Shown: positions 1 through 5,944 of the stretch, piece after piece
How positions within the stretch are numbered: the first letter of the stretch is position 1
How the letters are laid out: each line of letters opens with the position of its first letter
Assembly: GCA_947178115.1 (NCBI GenBank)
Contig: CAMWXF010000049.1
Span: forward strand, 1 to 9,107
DNA from: an uncultured Lachnospiraceae bacterium
Lineage (GTDB): Bacteria > Bacillota > Clostridia > Lachnospirales > Lachnospiraceae
DNA length: 9,107 nt
Direction of reading: 5' to 3'
Translations under genes and position numbers: made by a program
Notes under the pieces: model-generated
Seen by the model: only the letters and a program-made list of their open reading frames with translations
Databases searched by the model: none
What the model was told of the DNA's origin: nothing

Positions 1-226
1 GCTAAAATATTACAGAGTGGAGCTGGCGGAGAGATACAGCATGGACGATATGGATGACATGACTACGCCTCTCATGGTGTTAAAGCATGTCTGCGAGATG
101 CGCAAATGTTATAAAAAAGGGCAGGAGGCAGATTATGAGAAAGCTTCCGCCATTGTGATGGATGATTTCAGAAGCGGCAGGATCGGCAGGATCACATTGG
201 AACTGCCGTCGGAAGATATGAGCTGA
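1..226 (+). CDS. rbgA: Ribosome biogenesis GTPase A (RbgA/YlqF), 3' end only
   Basis: This is the C-terminal 74 codons of a gene that begins before the window. The frame is open from base 2 (L-K-Y-Y-R-V-E-L...) and ends at TGA 224-226. RbgA is a circularly permuted GTPase that binds the 50S subunit during late assembly. The visible part is its C-terminal helical domain, downstream of all the GTPase motifs, so the call rests on three things: the pattern of the tail (a Cys/Lys-rich helix, then D-F-R-S-G-R-I-G-R-I-T-L-E near the stop, which fits the usual YlqF ending), its position before lepB and rnhB, and family gene order (ylqF-rnhB in Bacillus). The Met/Val at base 17 is internal, not a start. 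The gap to lepB is 58 bp with no terminator visible. Identity is inferred from the tail and context; catalytic residues cannot be checked here. Confidence 0.8.
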   Translation, partial: LKYYRVELAERYSMDDMDDMTTPLMVLKHVCEMRKCYKKGQEADYEKASAIVMDDFRSGRIGRITLELPSEDMS

Positions 227-284
227 CCTGCGGCGGTATTGCTTAAAGAAGACATAATGTAGATGGAATTGAGGAATAGATGGA

Positions 285-824
285 ATGAAGAAGGTATTAA
301 AAGAAATCTTGAGCACCAGTTTATACATATTGTTTGTTCTGTGCGCTGTCTATCTGGTGATTCATTTTGTAGGGCAGAGGACGCAGGTACTTGGGAGCTC
401 TATGGAGCCGAAGTTAAGCAGCGAAGATAATCTGATCGTTGATAAGATCAGCTATCGTTTCCATGAGCCGGAACGCTTTGATATTATCGTTTTTCCTTTT
501 CGTTATGAGGAGAATGTTTTCTATATTAAGAGGATCATCGGACTGCCGGGGGAGACAGTGCAGATCGATGAGGAGGGGGATATTCTGATTGACGGTGAAG
601 TGCTGAATGAGGGATATGGCAAGGAAGTCATACAGAATCCGGGAAGAGCTTATGAAGAGATTGAGCTCGGCGATGACGAATACTTTGTTATGGGAGATAA
701 TCGGAATAACAGTACGGACAGCAGAGATCCTTCGGTGGGCAATATCACGCGGGATGAGATCGTGGGGAGAGCGTGGCTGCGGATCTGGCCCTTTAGTAAA
801 TTTGGTTTGATTAAACACAGGTAG
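285..824 (+). CDS. lepB: Signal peptidase I (type I leader peptidase)
   Basis: This membrane serine protease removes signal peptides from Sec/Tat-exported proteins on the outer face of the membrane. At 179 aa it has the short Gram-positive (Sip-like) size. Residues about 10-30 form one N-terminal membrane anchor. The catalytic serine is S39 in G-S-S-M-E-P, and the general-base lysine is K82 in Y-I-K-R-I-I-G-L-P-G-E. The conserved G-D-N box is at 137-139, followed by N-S-T-D-S-R at 142-147. All signature boxes are present, so an active enzyme is expected. The ATG at 285 is preceded by GAGGAA (271-276) at good spacing. It sits between rbgA and rnhB; clostridia often carry lepB in this cluster, whereas Bacillus subtilis has rnhB directly after ylqF. 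The gap to rnhB is 52 bp. Confidence 0.96.
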   Translation: MKKVLKEILSTSLYILFVLCAVYLVIHFVGQRTQVLGSSMEPKLSSEDNLIVDKISYRFHEPERFDIIVFPFRYEENVFYIKRIIGLPGETVQIDEEGDILIDGEVLNEGYGKEVIQNPGRAYEEIELGDDEYFVMGDNRNNSTDSRDPSVGNITRDEIVGRAWLRIWPFSKFGLIKHR

Positions 825-876
825 CGCTTTTTTGTATGTGCGGTACAGAGTAATAGGTATATAAAGGAGATGTACC

Positions 877-1638
877 ATGGCAGAGTCAATCGGATCGATC
901 AGGGAGAAATTTCAGGCAGCGGCAATTGAAGAGCTGCCTGCTTTGTTTCTACAGTATGAACAGGATGAAAGAGCAGGTGTTCGCGCTGTTCTGGAGAAGG
1001 GCAGGAAAAGGTTCAGTGCCTATGAAGCGGAAATAGTCCGTTGTGAGAAGCTTAAGCAATATGAGAGAGAATATGCAGCCTATACGCATATATGCGGGAT
1101 TGACGAGGTCGGACGCGGGCCTCTGGCAGGACCGGTGGTTGCTGGCGCGGTGATTCTTCCGAAAGATTGTGATATTTTATATATCAATGATTCCAAGAAA
1201 CTGTCCGAAAAAAAGAGAGAGGAACTTTATGATGTGATCATGGAGCGGGCGGTTGCGGTGGGACTCGGATACAGCACACCGGAACGGATTGATGAGATCA
1301 ATATTCTGCAGGCAACTTATGAGGCAATGCGTCAGGCGATTGCCAATTTACAGGTTACGCCGGACCTTCTGTTAAATGATGCCGTCACAATTCCGCAGGT
1401 AGACATCAGGCAGGTACCGATCATCAAGGGCGATGCCAAGAGTATCTCTATCGGTGCGGCAAGTATTGTGGCGAAGGTTACGAGGGATCGTCTCATGGTA
1501 CAGTATGACGAGGTATATCCGGAATATGGTTTCGCATCCAACAAGGGTTACGGTGCGCAGACACATATTGAGGCGCTTAAGAAATACGGACCCTGTCCGA
1601 TCCACAGAAGATCGTTCATCACTCATTTTTGTGAATAA
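877..1638 (+). CDS. rnhB: Ribonuclease HII
   Basis: RNase HII cuts the RNA strand of RNA-DNA hybrids and removes single ribonucleotides misincorporated in DNA, using divalent metal. The protein is 253 aa. The first ~70 residues are the charged N-terminal extension typical of Bacillus-type RnhB, and the catalytic fold follows. The signature G-I-D-E-V-G-R-G-P-L-A-G-P is at 74-86, giving metal ligands D76 and E77. N-D-S-K-K-L is at 104-109. The remaining acidic ligands are D168 (L-L-L-N-D) and D186 (I-K-G-D-A); their 18-residue spacing equals that of D108 and D126 in the E. coli enzyme. A-K-V-T-R-D and H-R-R-S-F near the C-terminus also fit. A good Shine-Dalgarno (AAAGGAG, 863-869) precedes ATG 877. 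The stop at 1636-1638 is only 11 bp from the next start. Confidence 0.97.
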   Translation: MAESIGSIREKFQAAAIEELPALFLQYEQDERAGVRAVLEKGRKRFSAYEAEIVRCEKLKQYEREYAAYTHICGIDEVGRGPLAGPVVAGAVILPKDCDILYINDSKKLSEKKREELYDVIMERAVAVGLGYSTPERIDEINILQATYEAMRQAIANLQVTPDLLLNDAVTIPQVDIRQVPIIKGDAKSISIGAASIVAKVTRDRLMVQYDEVYPEYGFASNKGYGAQTHIEALKKYGPCPIHRRSFITHFCE

Positions 1639-1644
1639 GAGGGA
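1639..1644 (+). promoter_or_regulatory. Ribosome binding site supporting a TTG start
   Basis: GAGGGA lies immediately after the rnhB stop codon and 5 bp before the TTG at 1650. It is the only good Shine-Dalgarno near the beginning of this reading frame, so it supports the non-ATG start and suggests translation coupled to rnhB. Confidence 0.55.
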
Positions 1645-1649
1645 TTAAA

Positions 1650-3401
1650 TTGAATCTGGGAAATATTTTTAAACGGGACAATCAGAATATTAAGGCAAAT
1701 GATACGGTGAAAGTCACGGAACCCATGTCCAAGGGCGAGAGAGCTTACCGGGTGCAGAGCGAGATCAGGAATCTGGCACCGGGCCAGACAATACAGGGTT
1801 CGGTGGTGAGCCGGGAAGGGACAGCGGTACAGATCGCGCTTAGGCAGGATCTGCTGATCAATGCACGGATCGATCAAAGTATCAGTCTTGCATTGGGACA
1901 GAGCCTGAGCTTCGAGGTGAAGGCAAATAACGGGTCGATCCTGTCACTTACACCGTTGTATGCCAATATGGCAAATGAGGCAACTGTTCTGCGGGCTTTG
2001 AATGCCGCAGGATTTCCGGATACCGCTAATAATGTGGAGATGGTGGCCATCATGATGAAGGAGGGCATGCCGATTGACAGGGAGTCCTTAGCGAACATCA
2101 GCAGACTTCTCATGGAATTTCCGAGACAGGATCCGGAGACGCTCATACAGATGACCAGACTCGGAGTGCCGATTACGGAGGCAAATATTGAGCAGTTCGA
2201 GCAATATCGGAGTGTAAATCACCAACTGCTTGCCAGCAGTGAGGCGATCATGAGTGAACTGCCCGATGTATTTCAAGAGTTAATGAGTGAAGGCAGGACA
2301 CAGCAGGCATATGCATTCTATGAGAATGTGTTGGATATCTTCACGGGTGAAGAGACGGAAGGTGTTGTCATTCAGAAGGGTGAAGGACAGGCGGTGCCGG
2401 CAGATCCGGCGGGCGATCCTCAGAGTGCTGAAGGTGTGTTGGAAAACGATGCGGTGCAGAAAAGCGATGCGGCGCAGGTGAAAGACGGTGTCAGCGGAAG
2501 TATGGGTGAGACTGTCATCGATATAGCGGAGAACGAAGAGGCGGCAGGTGCCGGTCCGGCGCAGGACAGAACTGCAGTACTTACGCCAAGACAGTGGAAT
2601 ACGGTCGGGAATCTGCTCAAGGAACTGGATGTGTCGGAACATACCGTAGAGCAAGTCAAAAACGGGGAACTGCCGCCTAAGGAAGTACTGGCACTGATCC
2701 GGGGATTGATACCAAAAGGCGGCGGTGCGGGCGAGCTGCATGACCGCGTGATGGAAAGACTGTTAGGAGGCAGAGAGTTCGAAAGTCTGTTGAAGGCACA
2801 GGTGGAGAGTCAGTGGACGATCAAACCGGAAAATGTAGCCGATTCGCATAAGATGGAGCAGCTTTATGAGAGAATCAGAGAGCAGAGTACGCGGCTGCAT
2901 GAGGCGCTGCAGGCGGTGGATAAGGCGGATATGCCAGTGGCTAAGAGTGTCCAGAATCTGCAGAGCAATGTAGATTTTATGAATCAGCTGAATCATATGT
3001 TTACTTATATTCAACTGCCGCTCAAGATGGCGGGAGGCCAGACGCATGGGGATCTCTATGTCTACACGAATAAGAAGAATCTTGCGGCGAAGGACGGCAA
3101 TGTCAGCGCACTTTTACATCTGGATATGCAGCATCTTGGTGCAGTAGATGTTTACGTCGCCATGCAGCAGAATCGTGTGAGTACGAATTTTACGTTACAG
3201 GATGAGAGCGCACTGGATCTTATTGAGCAGCATATCTCCCTGTTGGATGAAAGACTCGCCGGAAGAGGATATGACCTGAAGGCACAGTTTCATATGAAAG
3301 AAGAGGACGAAGAGCAGGATGGCGGGATCATGCAGACGATTCTGAATCAAAGTAAAAATATTTCAGTGCTCAGCAGAACGTCCTTTGATATGAGAGCTTA
3401 G
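1650..3401 (+). CDS. FliK-like (hook-length control domain) protein, YlqG-position homologue
   Basis: A 583-aa soluble protein with no signal peptide or membrane segment and a TTG start. Three parts can be seen. Residues ~40-225 are ordered, with a beta-rich start (P-G-Q-T-I-Q-G-S-V-V) and then helices carrying two similar phrases, E-G-M-P-I-D and L-G-V-P-I-T. Residues ~230-310 are a low-complexity linker rich in Ala, Gly, Asp, Gln and Val. The C-terminal part (~434-560) resembles the FliK C-terminal hook-length control domain: L-P-L-K-M near 456, G-D-L-Y-V-Y, a hydrophobic strand ending L-H-L-D-M-Q-H-L-G-A-V-D-V, and a final L-A-G-R-G-Y-D-L. Bacillus subtilis has YlqG at the same place after rnhB. 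In flagella FliK acts with the FlhB cytoplasmic domain, and the next gene is a stand-alone FlhB-like domain, so a physical partnership is plausible. The role outside flagella is unknown. Confidence 0.72.
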   Translation: MNLGNIFKRDNQNIKANDTVKVTEPMSKGERAYRVQSEIRNLAPGQTIQGSVVSREGTAVQIALRQDLLINARIDQSISLALGQSLSFEVKANNGSILSLTPLYANMANEATVLRALNAAGFPDTANNVEMVAIMMKEGMPIDRESLANISRLLMEFPRQDPETLIQMTRLGVPITEANIEQFEQYRSVNHQLLASSEAIMSELPDVFQELMSEGRTQQAYAFYENVLDIFTGEETEGVVIQKGEGQAVPADPAGDPQSAEGVLENDAVQKSDAAQVKDGVSGSMGETVIDIAENEEAAGAGPAQDRTAVLTPRQWNTVGNLLKELDVSEHTVEQVKNGELPPKEVLALIRGLIPKGGGAGELHDRVMERLLGGREFESLLKAQVESQWTIKPENVADSHKMEQLYERIREQSTRLHEALQAVDKADMPVAKSVQNLQSNVDFMNQLNHMFTYIQLPLKMAGGQTHGDLYVYTNKKNLAAKDGNVSALLHLDMQHLGAVDVYVAMQQNRVSTNFTLQDESALDLIEQHISLLDERLAGRGYDLKAQFHMKEEDEEQDGGIMQTILNQSKNISVLSRTSFDMRA

Positions 3402-3439
3402 ATTGAGAGGAAAACACAGATTTTGGAGGTAAACGGGCA

Positions 3440-3727
3440 GTGGCAAAGGAAGAGAATAAGAAACCGAAACAGGCGATTGCCTTGGAATATGATCCTTCTG
3501 ACGAGGCACCGCGGGTCATAGCGTCCGGAAGAGGGGCGTTGGCGGAGCGTATCATAGAGAAAGCGAAGGAGGCCGATGTGCCGGTACACCGCGATGACAA
3601 GCTGGCGGATACACTGTCCCGCCTGGAGATCGGCGATATGATTCCGCCGGAACTGTATGAGGTTGTGGCGGAGATACTTATCTTTGTAGATTCCATGGAT
3701 AAGATCAAGGCGAAGCTGGCGAAGTGA
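3440..3727 (+). CDS. Stand-alone FlhB cytoplasmic-domain-like protein (YlqH-like)
   Basis: A 95-aa soluble protein matching the C-terminal cytoplasmic domain of FlhB/YscU-type export-switch proteins. The match runs through A-I-A-L-E-Y-D (12-18), A-P-R-V-I-A-S-G (23-30) and G-A-L-A-E-R-I (32-38). It continues with V-P-V-H-R-D-D-K-L-A (47-56) and I-G-D-M-I-P-P-E-L-Y-E-V-V-A-E-I-L (64-80). The membrane part of FlhB is absent, and so is the N-P-T-H self-cleavage motif: the similarity starts just after where it would be. The GTG start at 3440 has a strong GGAGG (3425-3429). The gene sits 38 bp after the FliK-like gene, as ylqG-ylqH do in Bacillus. It is unlikely to be a fragment of flhB because start, ribosome binding site and stop are intact and the pairing is conserved. 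Its cellular role is not established. Confidence 0.88.
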   Translation: MAKEENKKPKQAIALEYDPSDEAPRVIASGRGALAERIIEKAKEADVPVHRDDKLADTLSRLEIGDMIPPELYEVVAEILIFVDSMDKIKAKLAK

Positions 3728-3758
3728 TTGTTAGCGGAGAATTTATGAAGGTGCACAG

Positions 3759-4142
3759 ATGAGCAATTCGGGATCGGCAAAACAGATGAACAATAGAGAA
3801 AAAGGGGCACAGAAGGAAGAACAGGTCTGTGCCTATTTAATATCCGAAGGTGTCAGGGTCACAGAGCGGAATTTTCGGTGCAGACAGGGGGAAATTGACA
3901 TCATCGGGTATGACGGAGCGTATCTGGTTTTTTTCGAGGTAAAATACAGAAGCAGCAGAGGCAGGGGCAGTGCGGCCGAGGCGGTTGGTCCTGCCAAGCA
4001 GCGAAGGATATGCAGGGTGGCGGATTATTACCGCGTCGTGCATCACTGCGGAGAAAACACACCGATTCGGTTTGATGTGGTAGCTATTGACAGGGACAGA
4101 CTTTCATGGATCAAGAACGCTTTCTATTATGTGACAAGATGA
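3759..4142 (+). CDS. YraN family (UPF0102) endonuclease-like protein
   Basis: A 127-aa protein of the YraN/UPF0102 family, which has a restriction-endonuclease-like (PD-(D/E)XK) fold and is commonly found beside rnhB. Visible motifs are G-A-Q-K-E-E-Q-V-C-A-Y-L (16-27), R-N-F-R-C-R-Q-G-E-I-D-I-I (37-49) with candidate metal ligands E45 and D47, and the E-x-K element F-F-E-V-K-Y-R (58-64) with E60 and K62. The tail I-R-F-D-V-V-A-I matches the family. The metal-binding residues are therefore all present, so a nuclease or Holliday-junction-type activity is possible, but the family's biochemical role is not well defined. The ATG at 3759 has GAAGGTG (3748-3754 region) upstream; ATG 3786 is a weaker alternative. 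The stop falls just before the first possible pgeF start, so this gene belongs to the same transcription unit. Confidence 0.93.
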   Translation: MSNSGSAKQMNNREKGAQKEEQVCAYLISEGVRVTERNFRCRQGEIDIIGYDGAYLVFFEVKYRSSRGRGSAAEAVGPAKQRRICRVADYYRVVHHCGENTPIRFDVVAIDRDRLSWIKNAFYYVTR

Positions 4143-4154
4143 TATGTCGGCAGC

Positions 4155-4161
4155 AGGAGTG
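4155..4161 (+). promoter_or_regulatory. Ribosome binding site deciding the pgeF start
   Basis: AGGAGTG lies 6 bp before the ATG at 4168. The earlier in-frame ATG at 4144 is one base after the yraN stop and has no recognisable Shine-Dalgarno, so 4168 is preferred. Confidence 0.6.
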
Positions 4162-4167
4162 AAGAAT

Positions 4168-5019
4168 ATGGAATTATACAGACATGACAGCAGGATGCAA
4201 ATGAAACAGAATCGGAAAGACGGGGTGGAGTATCTTACATTTCCGCTTTTGGAGAAGACCGGTATGGTCAGGCATCTCTTTTCCACAAGAGTGGGAGGTG
4301 TCAGTAAAGGAATATACAGCACCATGAATCTCAGCTATACAAGAGGAGATGAGAAAGAGGTGGTGGACGAGAATTTCAGGCGGATCGCGCAGGTGCTTTC
4401 TTGTGAGGTGAGCGATATTGTCTGCTCGGATCAGACGCATACCGTGAATCTTATGGCGGTGTCGGGAGAGGATGGCGGCAAGGGGATTTTGAAACCGCGG
4501 GATTATACGGATATAGACGGATTGTTAACGGATGAACCGGGAGTTGTGCTGGCGACTTTTTACGCGGACTGTGTACCTTTATATTTTGTGGATACAAGAA
4601 GGCGGGCGATTGCACTGGCCCATTCCGGCTGGAGGGGCACGGTGGCTCGGATGGGCAGATGTGTGACGGAGAAAATGAGAGAGCTGTATGGTACTGATCC
4701 GGCCGATCTTGTTGCCGCCATAGGACCGTCCATCTGTCAGGCATGTTATGAAGTCAGCGAGGATGTGGCGGAGGCCTTTATAAAGGAATTTCGCGGCGCG
4801 GGTCAGGCGGATGAGATATTGTATCATAAGGGCGGCGGCAAGTACCAGCTTGATTTGTGGCGTGCCAATGAGATCATTCTGCAGGAAGCGGGTATTAAGG
4901 CAGAGCGGATTCAGGTGACGGATCTATGTACTTGCCACAACAGTGAATATTTATTTTCCCACAGGGCAAGTCATGGTATGAGAGGTAATCTGGGTGCGTT
5001 TCTGGGTATTCTCCCATGA
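4168..5019 (+). CDS. pgeF: PgeF/YfiH family (multicopper polyphenol oxidase/laccase domain) protein
   Basis: A cytoplasmic zinc protein of the YfiH/DUF152/YlmD family. Members have been reported to act on purine nucleosides (phosphorolysis and deamination), and E. coli YfiH has been linked to editing of peptidoglycan precursors; the old 'laccase' label is probably misleading. From M4168 the protein is 283 aa. Metal-site residues are H91 in D-Q-T-H, C135 in Y-A-D-C-V-P-L and H152 in A-H-S-G-W-R-G. The family signatures S-I-C-Q-A-C-Y-E-V and the C-T-C-H-N ... F-S-H-R-A-S ... R-G-N-L-G tail are intact. An alternative ATG at 4144 would add 8 residues (M-S-A-A-G-V-K-N) but lacks a ribosome binding site. 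This is the last gene of the cluster; no convincing terminator follows before the two-component promoter region. Confidence 0.93.
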   Translation: MELYRHDSRMQMKQNRKDGVEYLTFPLLEKTGMVRHLFSTRVGGVSKGIYSTMNLSYTRGDEKEVVDENFRRIAQVLSCEVSDIVCSDQTHTVNLMAVSGEDGGKGILKPRDYTDIDGLLTDEPGVVLATFYADCVPLYFVDTRRRAIALAHSGWRGTVARMGRCVTEKMRELYGTDPADLVAAIGPSICQACYEVSEDVAEAFIKEFRGAGQADEILYHKGGGKYQLDLWRANEIILQEAGIKAERIQVTDLCTCHNSEYLFSHRASHGMRGNLGAFLGILP

Positions 5020-5073
5020 ATGCAATGGCAATAAATATAAGGTGAAATACGGAAGATATGACAGTGCAGACAT

Positions 5074-5119
5074 CTTAAGAAAAGCTTAAAGGATTTCCCA
5101 TCTTTTTCTTTAGGTTTTC
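5074..5119 (+). promoter_or_regulatory. Putative response-regulator operator, 11-bp phased half-sites
   Basis: CTTAAG (5074) and CTTAAA (5085) are 11 bp apart. A third similar element, CTTTAGGTTTTC (5108-5119), lines up with CTTAAAGGATTTCC (5085-5098) at an offset of 22 bp. Helical-turn spacing of direct repeats is the usual arrangement for OmpR/PhoB-type regulators, and the gene that follows encodes one. Autoregulation is an inference. TTAAG and CTTAA also form a short inverted repeat across the first two sites. Confidence 0.45.
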
Positions 5120-5147
5120 ATGGTGTAATAAGACAAGAAGTTATACT
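5115..5147 (+). promoter_or_regulatory. Possible promoter of the two-component operon
   Basis: TATACT at 5142-5147 is a good -10 candidate, 39 bp before the regulator start. An upstream TTTTCA (5115-5120) is a poor -35 at too long a spacing (21 bp). TAATAA at 5126-5131 is an alternative -10. A weak -35 next to the phased repeats would suit an activator-dependent promoter. Placement is tentative. Confidence 0.3.
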
Positions 5148-5185
5148 AAGGCTGCAAAGATTATGGCACAGACGGAGGTGACAAC

Positions 5186-5878
5186 ATGGCGAATATTTTG
5201 GTGTGCGATGATGACAAGGAAATTGTGGATGCGATAGAGATCTATCTGCTTCAGGAAGGATATACGATTTTTAAGGCTTATGACGGAGAGCAGGCGATTA
5301 AGATTCTTAAGGAGCAGCAGATTCATTTGTTGTTGATCGATATCATGATGCCGAAGTTAGACGGTATCCATGCCACATTGAAGATCAGGGAGTATTCCAG
5401 TATCCCGATCATTATCCTGTCGGCGAAGTCGGAAGATAATGATAAGATACTCGGTCTCAATATCGGAGCGGATGACTATGTGACGAAGCCTTTTAATCCG
5501 TTGGAACTGGTGGCGAGGGTGAAGTCTAATTTAAGAAGATATACGACACTTGGTAATCTGAATACGGATAACAATGCTCTTTTCCAAGTAGGCGGCTTGT
5601 GTATCAACGATGATACCAAGGAAGTGATGGTGGACGGAGAGAATGTTAAGCTTACCCCGATTGAGTACAATATCCTTCTGCTGCTGGTGAAGAACTGCGG
5701 CAGGGTATTCTCGATCGACCAGATCTATGAAAGTATTTGGAACGAGGAAGCGATTGGGGCAGATAACACGGTGGCGGTACATATCAGACACATTCGTGAG
5801 AAGATTGAAATCAATCCGAAAGAGCCGAGATACCTTAAGGTAGTGTGGGGAGTCGGCTATAAGATTGAGAAGCAATAG
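5186..5878 (+). CDS. OmpR/VanR-family DNA-binding response regulator
   Basis: A 230-aa cytoplasmic transcription regulator, the output half of the two-component system with the next gene. The receiver domain (1-~115) has the acidic pocket in C-D-D-D (7-10), the phosphorylation site D52 in L-I-D-I-M-M-P, the switch residue S79 in I-L-S-A-K and K101 in V-T-K-P-F. The C-terminal winged-helix domain (~130-228) shows K-L-T-P-I-E-Y-N-I-L-L-L-L, the recognition-helix region N-T-V-A-V-H-I-R-H-I-R-E-K-I and the terminal R-Y-L-K-V-V-W-G-V-G-Y-K. All key residues are intact. Start ATG 5186 has a strong GGAGGTGA (5174-5181). The closest named relatives by pattern are VanR-like regulators, but nothing nearby indicates vancomycin resistance, so the target genes are unknown. 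The kinase follows 66 bp downstream on the same strand. Confidence 0.95.
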   Translation: MANILVCDDDKEIVDAIEIYLLQEGYTIFKAYDGEQAIKILKEQQIHLLLIDIMMPKLDGIHATLKIREYSSIPIIILSAKSEDNDKILGLNIGADDYVTKPFNPLELVARVKSNLRRYTTLGNLNTDNNALFQVGGLCINDDTKEVMVDGENVKLTPIEYNILLLLVKNCGRVFSIDQIYESIWNEEAIGADNTVAVHIRHIREKIEINPKEPRYLKVVWGVGYKIEKQ

Positions 5879-5944
5879 AACAGAGGCTTATGAATTGAGA
5901 TTCTGTGTGACGGCATGAGATATGGTTAGTGAAATGGAGTAAAG

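Noticed and set aside
261..286. Direct repeat AGATGGAAT (261-269 and 278-286) around the lepB start
   Set aside because: Only nine bases, and the ATG in the first copy is out of frame with lepB. Probably chance in a purine-rich leader.
812..836. AGCGCT followed by T6 after lepB as a possible terminator
   Set aside because: The palindrome gives no useful stem-loop, so it does not qualify as an intrinsic terminator. Read-through into rnhB is expected.
414..878. 154-aa minus-strand open frame opposite lepB
   Set aside because: It lies entirely antisense to a well-supported lepB with intact catalytic motifs. It has no recognisable domain and its composition is that of a reverse-strand shadow.
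2280..2741. 153-aa minus-strand open frame in the FliK-like gene
   Set aside because: Rich in Cys, Arg and His with no domain, inside a continuous plus-strand coding region; treated as a shadow.
3370..3810. 146-aa minus-strand open frame, Ser-rich, opposite the FlhB-like gene
   Set aside because: The plus-strand protein has clear family motifs and a strong ribosome binding site. The Ser-rich reading is an artefact of reversed GAx/GCx codons.
5078..5110. AAGAAAAG/CTTTTTCTT pairing as a terminator after pgeF
   Set aside because: The stem is AT-only with a mismatch and a long loop. The same bases are better explained as regulator half-sites and promoter.
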